In this document: positions 29,900 through 40,351 of the stretch, piece by piece
Position numbering within the stretch: the stretch's first letter is position 1
Layout of the letters: each line of letters opens with the position of its first letter
From: Phytohabitans sp036906915
Lineage (GTDB): Bacteria > Actinomycetota > Actinomycetes > Mycobacteriales > Micromonosporaceae
Direction of reading: 5' to 3'
Length of the DNA: 64,000 nt
Assembly: GCF_036906915.1 (NCBI RefSeq)
Contig: NZ_JBAKHX010000008.1
Coordinates: 93,292 to 157,291 of the forward strand
Notes under the pieces: model-generated
What the model saw: only the letters and a program-made list of their open reading frames with translations
Told to the model about the DNA's origin: nothing
The model's database searches: none
Translations under genes and position numbers: made by a program

Positions 29900-32044
29900 C
29901 TAGGGCCCCGACCGTCGAGAGACGGTAGTGGTTCCGAGAGTCGGCGCCTGCGTCCCGGGCCGGAGTCCAGCGCCGATCGCCGTACCCGAGCCCCACGGCA
30001 GGTCGTACGTGCCGGCGACGTCGACCAGGATATGCGTCGAGCCCATGTTGTTGTAGACGTGGAACGCGTCCTCCGGGCCGATGCCGGTGATAACGGCGTT
30101 CGGTACGATCTGACCCTTTGACGGGTTGAGGCTGCTGACGCCGGGGCGACCGATGCCGGAGACGCCAGCCGGCCAGACCGTCACGTAGGTGTTGGCCGTC
30201 GGGGAGACCGCCGTGACGTTGAGCGACAGCCCGAGAGTGTCAGGCCCGGCGATCGTGCTTGGCGTGGTGACCGTGGCCGTCACGCCGGCACCGACAGCGC
30301 CGGGGAGGCCCTGAGCGATCCGCGAGTCGGCGATGCGGGTCGGCTTGATCGGCTTGAACCGCAGGCCGCTGACGTCGCTGCGCGTCTCGAAGAACCCGAC
30401 GATGTCGACCACGATGTGCGTGCCGGCGTTGGAGCCGTTGTAGACCCCGTACATCGGCATGCCGTAGCACCAGCTCTCGTAGCACGTCTGCACCGGCACG
30501 ATGGCCATGTTGGGGACGGTCGTGCCGGGCGAGAAGTTGAGCGTCGAGGTGTTCGGTGGGTCGCCCGCGCCGTTCCAGGCCGACAGATACCCATGCCCGC
30601 CGGGGCTGACCGCGGTGATGTTGACCGCGAACGCCTGGATGAACGAGTTCCATTCGCCGTAGTCGACAGCCTGCCGGATCCAGTAGCCGCCGGGCAGCTT
30701 GCCGTCCCCGTCGGTGCGGGTGTCCATGAGGCGGCTGGGCACGGTGCGGATGAGCTCGTTGCCGGTGCCAAGGCTCGACATCACGGAGCTTGAACCGGCG
30801 TAGAAGCCCACCACATCGGCGATCACGTGGGTCGAACCGCTGTGGTTGTAGAAGTCCACCTTGCCGCCCGCGCCGACCGGTACGGTCACCGAGTTGGCGC
30901 CCGTCCAGCCCTTGGGGTAGTTCAAGTTCGAGGCGGTGGGGCGGGACTGGCCGGTGGGGTAGGCGGTGAGATAGCTGGCCCACGTCGGTGACGTCACGGT
31001 CACGTTCAGCACGACCGCGGAGACGCCGGTGGACGGCACGCCGCCGCGCCCGGTGACCTGAAGGGAAACTGTGCTCTGCTTGCCGAGCACGCCTTTGCGG
31101 ACACCGGTGCCGTTGCGGGTGTCCATGAGACGGGCCGGCGTGCGCGGGTAGTAGGTGCCCACCGCCCCGATGAACCCCTCGACGTGCAGGCTGATCGTGG
31201 GCCCGGCACCGTCACCGGTCGGCAGCAACACGGACGCGGTCCGCGAGCCGGTCTGGCGGGGCGTCGTCTTGACCGTCACCGAGCAGGTCTGGCCAGGGTT
31301 AAGCGTCTTACCGGCGCAGCCGTCGGTCACCACGGCGAAGTCGCGCGGGTGGGCGCCGATGAGCTGCGCCTGATCGAACGTGGTCGAATCGCTGCCGCCC
31401 GCCGTCACCGTGACGGTCTTCTGTGGACCGTCCGGGGTGAGCTCCGAGTAGCCGTAGCTGAGGCTGTCGGGGTTGAGGGTGACACCGCTGTACCCGAGGG
31501 TCGAGTTGTACCGGATCTCGCCGGTGTTCGCAGCGAGGGCGGTGTCACACCGGAGGCCGTACGAGGCGGCGAACGACGTGACCGCGTTCGTGTCCGTATC
31601 GCGGACCAGTTCCTTGATGGTGATCCAGCCATCGGCCGTGCCGCAGCCACGGCCTTCTCCGCCGAGGTTCAGGCCAGCGTGGCTCCCGTCGGCTGGCCAC
31701 GATGCGTCGTAGCGCGTGCCGACCGCGAACTGCGCGCCGGTAGGCGGAATGATGGACATTCCCCAACTGTTGCCCGAGGCCGAGGCGCTGAGGCGCATCC
31801 CGCCCTCGGTGTACGACTGGAGTGCGATGGTCGAGTTGGTGGCGTCGAAGACCCGGCTGCCGCCAGGAAGTACGTACGAGTTAGGTGCGCCGTTGACGGT
31901 GAAGGCCGTGTACGGCGCGGCGGCTTGCGCCGCTGTAGGGATGAGGACCGCTGCCGCGGTCGCGATGCCAGTGACGGCACCGGCAAACAAACGCAAGGTA
32001 AACCCCCGAAGTGAACGAAGGCGCGCGAATCTACTGTGGACCAC
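29900..32044 (-). CDS. Large secreted surface protein with choice-of-anchor-D and three repeated modules
   Basis: About 714 aa. Signal peptide ending near PTAAQAAAP; an N-terminal beta domain (25-195); a choice-of-anchor-D/Hydin-like immunoglobulin domain (about 210-290, with the paired Cys of DGCAGKTLNPGQTCSVTV); then three related modules that start PARLMDTR, PSRLMDTR and PTRIADSR and end HVIADVVGFYA, HIVVDIVGFFE and HILVDVAGTYD. Such modules occur in many secreted actinobacterial proteins; their ligand is unknown. Start is uncertain: GTG 32044, or TTG 31996 which has GGGGG upstream; both give a signal peptide. A decayed copy lies directly downstream. Confidence 0.85.
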   Translation of the reverse strand: MVHSRFARLRSLRGFTLRLFAGAVTGIATAAAVLIPTAAQAAAPYTAFTVNGAPNSYVLPGGSRVFDATNSTIALQSYTEGGMRLSASASGNSWGMSIIPPTGAQFAVGTRYDASWPADGSHAGLNLGGEGRGCGTADGWITIKELVRDTDTNAVTSFAASYGLRCDTALAANTGEIRYNSTLGYSGVTLNPDSLSYGYSELTPDGPQKTVTVTAGGSDSTTFDQAQLIGAHPRDFAVVTDGCAGKTLNPGQTCSVTVKTTPRQTGSRTASVLLPTGDGAGPTISLHVEGFIGAVGTYYPRTPARLMDTRNGTGVRKGVLGKQSTVSLQVTGRGGVPSTGVSAVVLNVTVTSPTWASYLTAYPTGQSRPTASNLNYPKGWTGANSVTVPVGAGGKVDFYNHSGSTHVIADVVGFYAGSSSVMSSLGTGNELIRTVPSRLMDTRTDGDGKLPGGYWIRQAVDYGEWNSFIQAFAVNITAVSPGGHGYLSAWNGAGDPPNTSTLNFSPGTTVPNMAIVPVQTCYESWCYGMPMYGVYNGSNAGTHIVVDIVGFFETRSDVSGLRFKPIKPTRIADSRIAQGLPGAVGAGVTATVTTPSTIAGPDTLGLSLNVTAVSPTANTYVTVWPAGVSGIGRPGVSSLNPSKGQIVPNAVITGIGPEDAFHVYNNMGSTHILVDVAGTYDLPWGSGTAIGAGLRPGTQAPTLGTTTVSRRSGP

Positions 32045-32190
32045 GCGCGCAAGTCGCCTCACGCTAGTCGATGCGGGGCGTCCGCGCTGACCCAATAAAG
32101 GGTCTACCCCGAGATCGCGTCAGGGTTGGATCTAGGGTCAGGTTCGGGGCTTCGGCCCTGATGTCCAAAGCGGCCCGCGCCCATAGCGTC

Positions 32191-32811
32191 ATGGACATGA
32201 CGGAATTGCTGGGGTGGATCGGGGATCTCCCGACGGGAGTCGTGATGGTGGCGCTGAGCGCGATCATGCTGCTCGACGCGATCCCGCTGGTGGGTGTCCT
32301 GGTGCCGGGCGACGTCATGGTGCTGGCTGCGGTCGGCGCACGGGGGCCGATGAGCGGCGGTGGGGTGCTCTTCGGGGTGGTGGCCGGCTGCCTGGCCGGC
32401 TGGTCGCTGACCTTCATGGCCGGCCGCCACCTGGGGGACCGCATTCGGCGGGGGCGGCTGGGCCGGTGGATCGGTGAGGCCCGCTGGGTCGCGGCCGAGC
32501 GGGCGCTGCGGCAGAACGGCTCCGGCATCGTGATCGCCGCTCCGTTCCTTCCGGTGCTGAACGCGCTGATGCCGCTCGCCGCGGGCGGGCTCCGGATGCC
32601 GTACCGCCGGTTCATCCTCTCGGCGGCGCTGGGCGCGGCGATGTGGGCCGGGCTGTACGTGGCGCTCGGCCTGATCGGGCAGGCGGTCGGCGGGCTCTTC
32701 GCCAACGACCTCGTGACGATGGCCGCCACGATCACGATCGGTCTGAGCATCGGCTGGGTGGTGCTGCTCAGCACGAGGCGCCGGTTCGCCCCCGCTTCGG
32801 CCGCCGCGTGA
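32191..32811 (+). CDS. DedA-family membrane protein
   Basis: 206 aa. DedA/SNARE-associated fold: AIPLVGVLVPGDVMVLAAVG resembles the conserved E/P-x-P-x-P-G(D/E) re-entrant region, and GSGIVIAAPFLPVLNALMPLAAGG matches the second re-entrant segment (here read as two parts around FLPVLNALMP). Five or six hydrophobic helices. DedA proteins flip phospholipids such as undecaprenyl phosphate and affect membrane homeostasis. Start at ATG 32191 (MDMTELLGW) is a guess; ATG 32161 is possible and neither has a clear ribosome-binding site. Confidence 0.88.
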   Translation: MDMTELLGWIGDLPTGVVMVALSAIMLLDAIPLVGVLVPGDVMVLAAVGARGPMSGGGVLFGVVAGCLAGWSLTFMAGRHLGDRIRRGRLGRWIGEARWVAAERALRQNGSGIVIAAPFLPVLNALMPLAAGGLRMPYRRFILSAALGAAMWAGLYVALGLIGQAVGGLFANDLVTMAATITIGLSIGWVVLLSTRRRFAPASAAA

Positions 32812-32849
32812 CGGCAGTCACAAGAAGGAACATAACGCACCGTTCGTAA

Positions 32850-32870
32850 CTTGAGCCGAACAAGCTCAAC
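32850..32870. promoter_or_regulatory. HAIR (HspR) operator upstream of lon
   Basis: CTTGAGC-N7-GCTCAAC, against the HAIR consensus CTTGAGT-N7-ACTCAAG, 20 bp upstream of the lon ATG. HspR is known to repress lon through HAIR in Streptomyces, so heat-shock control is strongly suggested. A further inverted repeat, GTGAC-GGCA-GTCAC, lies at 32808-32821, across the DedA stop. Confidence 0.8.
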
Positions 32871-32889
32871 TACGAATCGGGGTTACGCA

Positions 32890-35205
<2,316 letters not shown>

Positions 35206-35218
35206 GAGGCAGCGGCCG

Positions 35219-35254
35219 GATCGAGGGCGGAGGCGCTTGCCTCCGCCCTCGATC
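35219..35254. terminator. Terminator of lon
   Basis: Perfect 16-bp stem GATCGAGGGCGGAGGC and its complement around the loop GCTT, 13 bp after the lon stop. Confidence 0.9.
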
Positions 35255-35513
35255 GCGTGAACGGCTCCGTTACGCAATCGTGACGTAGCCGTTCATCACT
35301 ACCCAGCGTGCGACACGCAGAGGTCTTTGGGGTGATTTGCCGGAAAGTCGATTCCGCGCACCGCATGGTCACGCAGTCCGCGCGCGACTTTTCGGTTACC
35401 AGCTAGTAGCAAGGGTCTTGTGACACGCGTCGCTACGGGGCAACATCAGCCCCACCGCTTGCTACCGCCTGGTAATACAGTGCGGCCCCCCAGAATCTCG
35501 TAAGGAGAACCTC
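35255..35513. other. Intergenic regulatory region upstream of DUF6230
   Basis: No gene seen. It holds two related 12-bp near-palindromes, TACCAGCTAGTA at 35397-35408 and TACCGCCTGGTA at 35464-35475, 67 bp apart, both within 120 bp of the DUF6230 start. They look like paired sites for one TetR-like regulator, which is inference. Confidence 0.45.
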
Positions 35514-36113
35514 GTGAAGGATCCGCAGGGCGGTCTGGTGCAGGGACGCGTCAGATGGCGGAGATTCGCCGCGCTGCTGCTTCCGTCGACCGCGCTCGCC
35601 GGTGCCATCGTCTTCGGTATGGCCAACGGCGCCATCGCCGCCTCCTTCGCCGTCTCCGGCCAGACCTTCAAGGTCTCGGCCTCCAAGCTCGACGGCACGG
35701 GCTTCGCCCAGTACGGCGGCATGGTCACCGAAAAGGCGACCGGCGAGCAGCACCCTGTGGCGGTGTCGGCAGTCGCGAGCGCCAAACTGTACGACCTGTG
35801 CCAGTCGGTGAAGGTGCCGAACATGCCGGTCGTACTCACGATCAACGCCGGTGGTGGCGGCAACCCGGCGACCGCGAGCGACCTCCTGCTCGACGTGACC
35901 GAACTGGAGGGCGACGCCACGTTCACCAACATCCAGATCGGCCGGGACGCCTCGGACCTCGGTGGCCAGGTCGGCGCCTTCGGGCAGCGGGCCGACCGGG
36001 TCGTGATCGAGGATCTCCGTCAGGTCGCGTGGTCGACCACGGCCGGCACCTTCACCCTCAACGGGCTGAAGCTCAAGGTCAACGTGGGTGCCGACGCCAA
36101 GGAATGTTTCTGA
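35514..36113 (+). CDS. DUF6230 family secreted protein
   Basis: 199 aa. Basic N-terminus and a hydrophobic signal (FAALLLPSTALAGAIVFGMA), then a beta-rich domain starting ASFAVSGQTFKVSASKL, with paired Cys near the middle and at the C-terminus (YDLCQ; KECF). GTG 35514 has AAGGAG upstream. It precedes a DUF6114 gene by 13 bp, the standard pairing of these families in actinomycetes. Older annotations of this family as cholesterol esterase have no catalytic motif to support them; function is unknown. Confidence 0.9.
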   Translation: MKDPQGGLVQGRVRWRRFAALLLPSTALAGAIVFGMANGAIAASFAVSGQTFKVSASKLDGTGFAQYGGMVTEKATGEQHPVAVSAVASAKLYDLCQSVKVPNMPVVLTINAGGGGNPATASDLLLDVTELEGDATFTNIQIGRDASDLGGQVGAFGQRADRVVIEDLRQVAWSTTAGTFTLNGLKLKVNVGADAKECF

Positions 36114-36126
36114 TCTGGAGGAGTTG

Positions 36127-37515
36127 GTGACCGCGACACCCGCGACACCACAGCACGCGAGCGCAGGCGGGTTCGTCCGCTTCTGGCGGTCGTTCACCCG
36201 GTGGCGGCGGTCGAGGCCGTTCTGGGGTGGCCTGTTCACGCTGCTCGCCGGCTTGGAGATCTTCGGCACGACGCAGATGAGCCTGGGCGGCCTCACCTTC
36301 CAGATGGGGCCCACCGGGTTCCTGTCCTGGCTGATCCCCACGATCCTGGCTCTGTGTGGCCTGCTGATGTGGTTCACCCCGCAGCAGCGGATGTTCTACT
36401 CGGTCGTGGGCGCGATGACCGCGGTGTTCTCGCTGGTCGCCGTCAACCTCGGCGGGTTCCTGATCGGGCTGCTGCTCGGCATGATCGGCACCGCGCTCGG
36501 TTTCGCTTGGACGCCGGTCACGCGGGCGACCCCATCGCCGGAGCCCACTGAAGAGCCGCCGGCACCTGAGCACACCTCGGTCGACAATCTGCTCGACGGC
36601 TCGCCGGACGCCGAGACCACCGGCGAGCTGCCGCCGCAGCGGCGGAGCCCGCACCTGTTCGTGATCGCGCTACTGCTGCTGCTCAGCCTCGGCGCGGCCG
36701 GAGTGGTCATCGGGCATGGCGCCACCGCCGCCCAGGCGGCACCGTGCCCGCCCGCCGCGTCCACGCCGACGAAGCCCAAGCCAACCCCGTCCGGCGGCGC
36801 CACGGCGACCCCCGCGCCGACGCCGACGCCGTCCCCGAGCGAGTCATCCGAAGACGGCGGCAACATCGTCACGGACATCCTGGATGGGATCGGCGACCTC
36901 TTCGGCATCGGCGACAGCAAGGCCGAGCCGACTCCTTCGGCGTCGGCATCCCCCTCCGCCTCGGCCTCCGCCCCTGCGTCACCCACCAAGCCGGCGCCTT
37001 CGTGTACCCCGAAGCCTGGCGACTCCAACGGCGGAAAGGACCCGGCGAAGGACGACCCGCGACTCAAGCCGCTCGCTGCGCCCGGCGACATCCCCGACAT
37101 CAACGAGACACCGTCCCGCATGACCGGCACCAAGCTGACCATGTGGAACCTCAAGTTCGAGGGCGTGACCAACCTGCCCACCGCCGACGGCGGCACGCAG
37201 AAGGTGCTCCAATTCTCGATGACGAAGTCGACCACCGACGACTTCGAGCTGGTGCCCACGATCCTCAGTGGTGGCCGCACGATGTCGCTGAAGAGCAGCG
37301 CGCTGACCGTCGAGGGCAACGTCCGGTTCTTCACCCCGCGCTTCGAGGGCAACCTGCTCGGCGTGCTGCCGCAGGTGTACACGCCCGAGTCGCTTCCGCC
37401 CCTACCCGAGGAGCTGGAGCTGCCGATCCCGGTGTTCTACACGAAGATCAACGTGCAACTGACCTATGTGGACTGCGACAAGCTCGAGGCCCCGGATCTG
37501 CTGAACACCCTGTAA
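36127..37515 (+). CDS. DUF6114-type membrane protein with long extracellular tail
   Basis: 462 aa. The first 125 residues are the DUF6114 part: four membrane helices (GGLFTLLAGLEIFG, LIPTILALCGLLMWF, MFYSVVGAMTAVFSLVAV, FLIGLLLGMIGTALGF). A fifth helix near residue 185 is followed by a Pro/Ser/Thr-rich linker and a C-terminal beta domain (about 340-462) that resembles the DUF6230 fold in size and theme (TKLTMWNLKFEGVTNLP). GTG 36127 has GGAGGAG upstream. Probably forms an envelope complex with the preceding protein. Confidence 0.86.
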   Translation: MTATPATPQHASAGGFVRFWRSFTRWRRSRPFWGGLFTLLAGLEIFGTTQMSLGGLTFQMGPTGFLSWLIPTILALCGLLMWFTPQQRMFYSVVGAMTAVFSLVAVNLGGFLIGLLLGMIGTALGFAWTPVTRATPSPEPTEEPPAPEHTSVDNLLDGSPDAETTGELPPQRRSPHLFVIALLLLLSLGAAGVVIGHGATAAQAAPCPPAASTPTKPKPTPSGGATATPAPTPTPSPSESSEDGGNIVTDILDGIGDLFGIGDSKAEPTPSASASPSASASAPASPTKPAPSCTPKPGDSNGGKDPAKDDPRLKPLAAPGDIPDINETPSRMTGTKLTMWNLKFEGVTNLPTADGGTQKVLQFSMTKSTTDDFELVPTILSGGRTMSLKSSALTVEGNVRFFTPRFEGNLLGVLPQVYTPESLPPLPEELELPIPVFYTKINVQLTYVDCDKLEAPDLLNTL

Positions 37516-37550
37516 ACGGAGTCGCCATACTGGGCCCCGTTCCCACGGGC

Positions 37551-37593
37551 GAACGGGCCGGTGCTGCTTCCCCCGTGCGGCGCCGGCCCGTTC
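37551..37593. terminator. Bidirectional terminator between convergent genes
   Basis: 14-bp stem GAACGGGCCGGTGC with its complement (one wobble pair) and a 15-nt loop, between the DUF6114 stop and the DUF885 stop. Confidence 0.8.
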
Positions 37594-37603
37594 GTCATTT
37601 CCG

Positions 37604-39277
37604 TCAGATGCGGGCCATCGCCGCCTTGAACGGGTCGAGGCCGAGCGAGCCCAGGTTCAGGGCGTCGCGGTGGAAGTCCTTGAGGCTGAACGCGGCGCCC
37701 TTACGCGCCTTGGCATCCTCACGGGCCTGCAGCCAGATCCGCTCACCGACCTTGTACGCGGGCGCCTGCCCCGGCCAGCCGAGATAGCGGTTGAGCTCGA
37801 AGCGCAGGTTTTCGTCCGGCACTCGGCAGTGGGCGCGCATGAACTCCCAGCCCAGCTCGGGCGTCCACCGCTCGCCGGGATGAAAGCCGAACGGGTTGTC
37901 GCGCGGGATCGGAAGCTCCAGGTGCATGCCGATGTCGACGATCACCCGGGCGGCCCGGAACGCCTGCCCGTCGAGCATGCCGAGCTTGTCGCCCGCGTCT
38001 TCCAGGTAGCCCAGGTCGTCCATGAGGCGCTCGGCGTACAAGGCCCAGCCCTCGCCGTGCCCGGAGCTCCAGCTCAGCAGCCGCTGCCAGCGGTTCAGCA
38101 GCTCGGCACGCACCAGGGTCTGCGCGATCTGAAGGTGGTGACCGGGCACGCCCTCGTGGTACACGGTCGTGACCTCGCGCCAGGTGGAGAACTCGTTGAT
38201 GCCCTCGGGCACCGCCCACCACATCCGCCCGGGACGGGTGAAGTCTTCGCTCGGGCCGGTGTAGTAGATGCCACCGTCGCTCGTGGGCGCGAGGCAGCAC
38301 TCGATGCGGCGTACCTGCTCGGGGATGTCGAAGTGGGTGCCGGCCAGCTCGGCGACCGCCTTGTCGGCGAGCGCCTGCATCCAGTCCCGGAACGCTTCCT
38401 TGCCCTGGATGTTGCGGGCCGGGTCGGCGTCGAGCGCGGCGACCGCCTGGTCGACGGTGGCGCCGGGCCCGGCGATGCGGGCGGCCACCGTGCGCATGTC
38501 GGCTTCCAGCCGGGCCAGCTCTTCGAAGCCCCACGCGTACGTCTCGTCCAGGTCGATGGTGGCACCCAGGAAGTAGCGGGAGGCCAGCTGGTACCGCTCG
38601 CGGCCGGCGGCCTGCTTCGCGCGGCCCCGCGGTGCCAGCTCGTCGCGCAGGAACTGGGCGAACTGCGCCGTCGCGGCGGTCGCGGCCGCGGCGCCGCGCC
38701 GAAGGTCGGCGGTCAGCGCCTCGCCGGCCTTCAACTTGTCGACCAGGCCGTGGAAGAAGTTGTCGCGCTCCGGGTCGGTCCACACGTCGCACTGCTTGGC
38801 GACCTCGAGCATCTGCGCGCGGGGGCTCACGTGATCCTCGTCGGCGGCGGCACGCAGCGTCTGCTTGTACTGCTCCACAGCGCCGGCGAATTTCGCGAGC
38901 CGGGCGGCGATGTTGGCGATCGCCTCCTCGCCCTGAGTCGGCATGAGGTCGAAGATCTGCCGCAGCCCGTGTACCGCGCTGCTGATCACGCTGATCTCGC
39001 TGGCCGTCTCACCGGCCTCGTACCGCGCGAGCTGGAGCTTCAGCCGCTCCTCCATCGCCTCTTTGGCGACCCGTTCAGGCTCGTCGTCGGGTGCGGTCGC
39101 GGCGAGGTTGGCAAGCGTGCGCCGGGTCAGGTCGGCGAAGGCGGCGAAGCCCTCCGGCGAAAGGTCGTCTAGTTGGTCGTCGAAGCCGGCGATCCCGGCA
39201 TACGTGGCGCCGGTCGGGTTGAGCGGCGCCCACTCGTCGACGTAGCGGTCCGCCAGGTCAGTGATTCGTCCCACCAT
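37604..39277 (-). CDS. DUF885-family putative metallo-carboxypeptidase
   Basis: 557 aa. The DUF885 hallmark YHEGVPGHHLQ (about residue 375) contains the HExxxH zinc site, with the downstream glutamate probably in GEGWALYAERLM. Members are soluble, mostly helical peptidases related to the M32/M3-like thermolysin clan. ATG 39277 (MVGRITDLADRYVDEW) agrees with the family N-terminus. Converges on the DUF6114 gene and is divergent from an EamA permease. Substrate unknown. Confidence 0.92.
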   Translation of the reverse strand: MVGRITDLADRYVDEWAPLNPTGATYAGIAGFDDQLDDLSPEGFAAFADLTRRTLANLAATAPDDEPERVAKEAMEERLKLQLARYEAGETASEISVISSAVHGLRQIFDLMPTQGEEAIANIAARLAKFAGAVEQYKQTLRAAADEDHVSPRAQMLEVAKQCDVWTDPERDNFFHGLVDKLKAGEALTADLRRGAAAATAATAQFAQFLRDELAPRGRAKQAAGRERYQLASRYFLGATIDLDETYAWGFEELARLEADMRTVAARIAGPGATVDQAVAALDADPARNIQGKEAFRDWMQALADKAVAELAGTHFDIPEQVRRIECCLAPTSDGGIYYTGPSEDFTRPGRMWWAVPEGINEFSTWREVTTVYHEGVPGHHLQIAQTLVRAELLNRWQRLLSWSSGHGEGWALYAERLMDDLGYLEDAGDKLGMLDGQAFRAARVIVDIGMHLELPIPRDNPFGFHPGERWTPELGWEFMRAHCRVPDENLRFELNRYLGWPGQAPAYKVGERIWLQAREDAKARKGAAFSLKDFHRDALNLGSLGLDPFKAAMARI

Positions 39278-39373
39278 GCGACCTTACGTGAAAACGTGCG
39301 GCCAGCCGCTGAACCGTTACCGGCAAGCCCAAGGTCCGAAAGTCGCGAGACGATGTCGTATCCATGAGGCAGA

Positions 39374-40351
39374 GTGTCAGCAGTGAACAGCGCCATCACT
39401 CCTGACAAGCCAGACCTGCGTGGCTTCCTGCCCGGATTTCTGGCCCTGGCCGTGATCTGGGGAGCCAGTTTCCTCTTCATCAAGGTCGGCGTCCGCGAGC
39501 TGCACCCGCTCTACCTGACGCTCTTCCGCGTCGGCGCGGGCGCGCTCACGCTGCTGGTGGTGCTGGCAGTCGGCCGGCAGCGGCTGCCCCGCGACCCGCG
39601 GCTCTGGGGACATCTCACGGTGGTCGCCGCGATCGGTGTGGCGCTGCCGTTCACCCTGTTCGGCTTCGGCGAGGAGCGTGTCTCGTCGGTGCTCGCCGGC
39701 ATCTGGAACGCCACCACGCCGCTGGTCGCGCTGCCCATGGCGGTGCTGGTGTTTCGCACCGAGCGGATGAACACGCGGCGCGCGGTCGGCATCGGCCTCG
39801 GCTTTGTGGGCGTGCTGACAGTGCTCGGCGTCTGGCAGGGCGTCGGCGGTGCCCAGCTGACCGGCCAGCTCATGTGCTTCGGCGCCGCGGCCTGTTACGG
39901 GCTCGCGATTCCGTACCAGAAGAAGTTCGTCGCCGGACACGCCGCGTCGGGGCTCTCGCTGTCGGCCGTGCAGCTGCTGATCGCCACCGCACAGTTGGCG
40001 ATCGTGGCGCCGCTCTTCGCCGGAGCCCCACCCGCACCCACCGGGCTGTCACTGGATGTGATCGCGAGCGTGCTGGCGCTGGGTGCCCTCGGCACGGGCC
40101 TTGCGTTCGTCATCAACATGCGCAACATCCGGGTCGTCGGCGCGACCACCGCCTCGACGGTGACCTACCTCATCCCGATCGTCTCCACCGTCGTCGGCGT
40201 CGTCGCGCTCGGCGAGGGCGTCACCTGGTACCAGCCGGTCGGGGCGCTCATCGTGCTGCTTGGAGTGGCGGTGTCGCAGGGGCTGCTGGGCGGTCGGGTC
40301 AGGCGTGACCCTGAGCCCATTCCACAACCCGTTCAGCAGGCCAGCTATTGA
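39374..40351 (+). CDS. EamA-family (DMT superfamily) transporter
   Basis: 325 aa, ten hydrophobic helices in two EamA repeats: AVIWGASFLFIKVGVRELHP in the first and CFGAAACYGLAIPYQKKF in the second. Family members export metabolites or amino acids. GTG 39374 has GAGG upstream; a GTG at 39383 is an alternative. Its last 53 bases overlap the 3' end of the convergent PHP gene, which is unusual but both reading frames are well supported. Confidence 0.9.
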   Translation: MSAVNSAITPDKPDLRGFLPGFLALAVIWGASFLFIKVGVRELHPLYLTLFRVGAGALTLLVVLAVGRQRLPRDPRLWGHLTVVAAIGVALPFTLFGFGEERVSSVLAGIWNATTPLVALPMAVLVFRTERMNTRRAVGIGLGFVGVLTVLGVWQGVGGAQLTGQLMCFGAAACYGLAIPYQKKFVAGHAASGLSLSAVQLLIATAQLAIVAPLFAGAPPAPTGLSLDVIASVLALGALGTGLAFVINMRNIRVVGATTASTVTYLIPIVSTVVGVVALGEGVTWYQPVGALIVLLGVAVSQGLLGGRVRRDPEPIPQPVQQASY

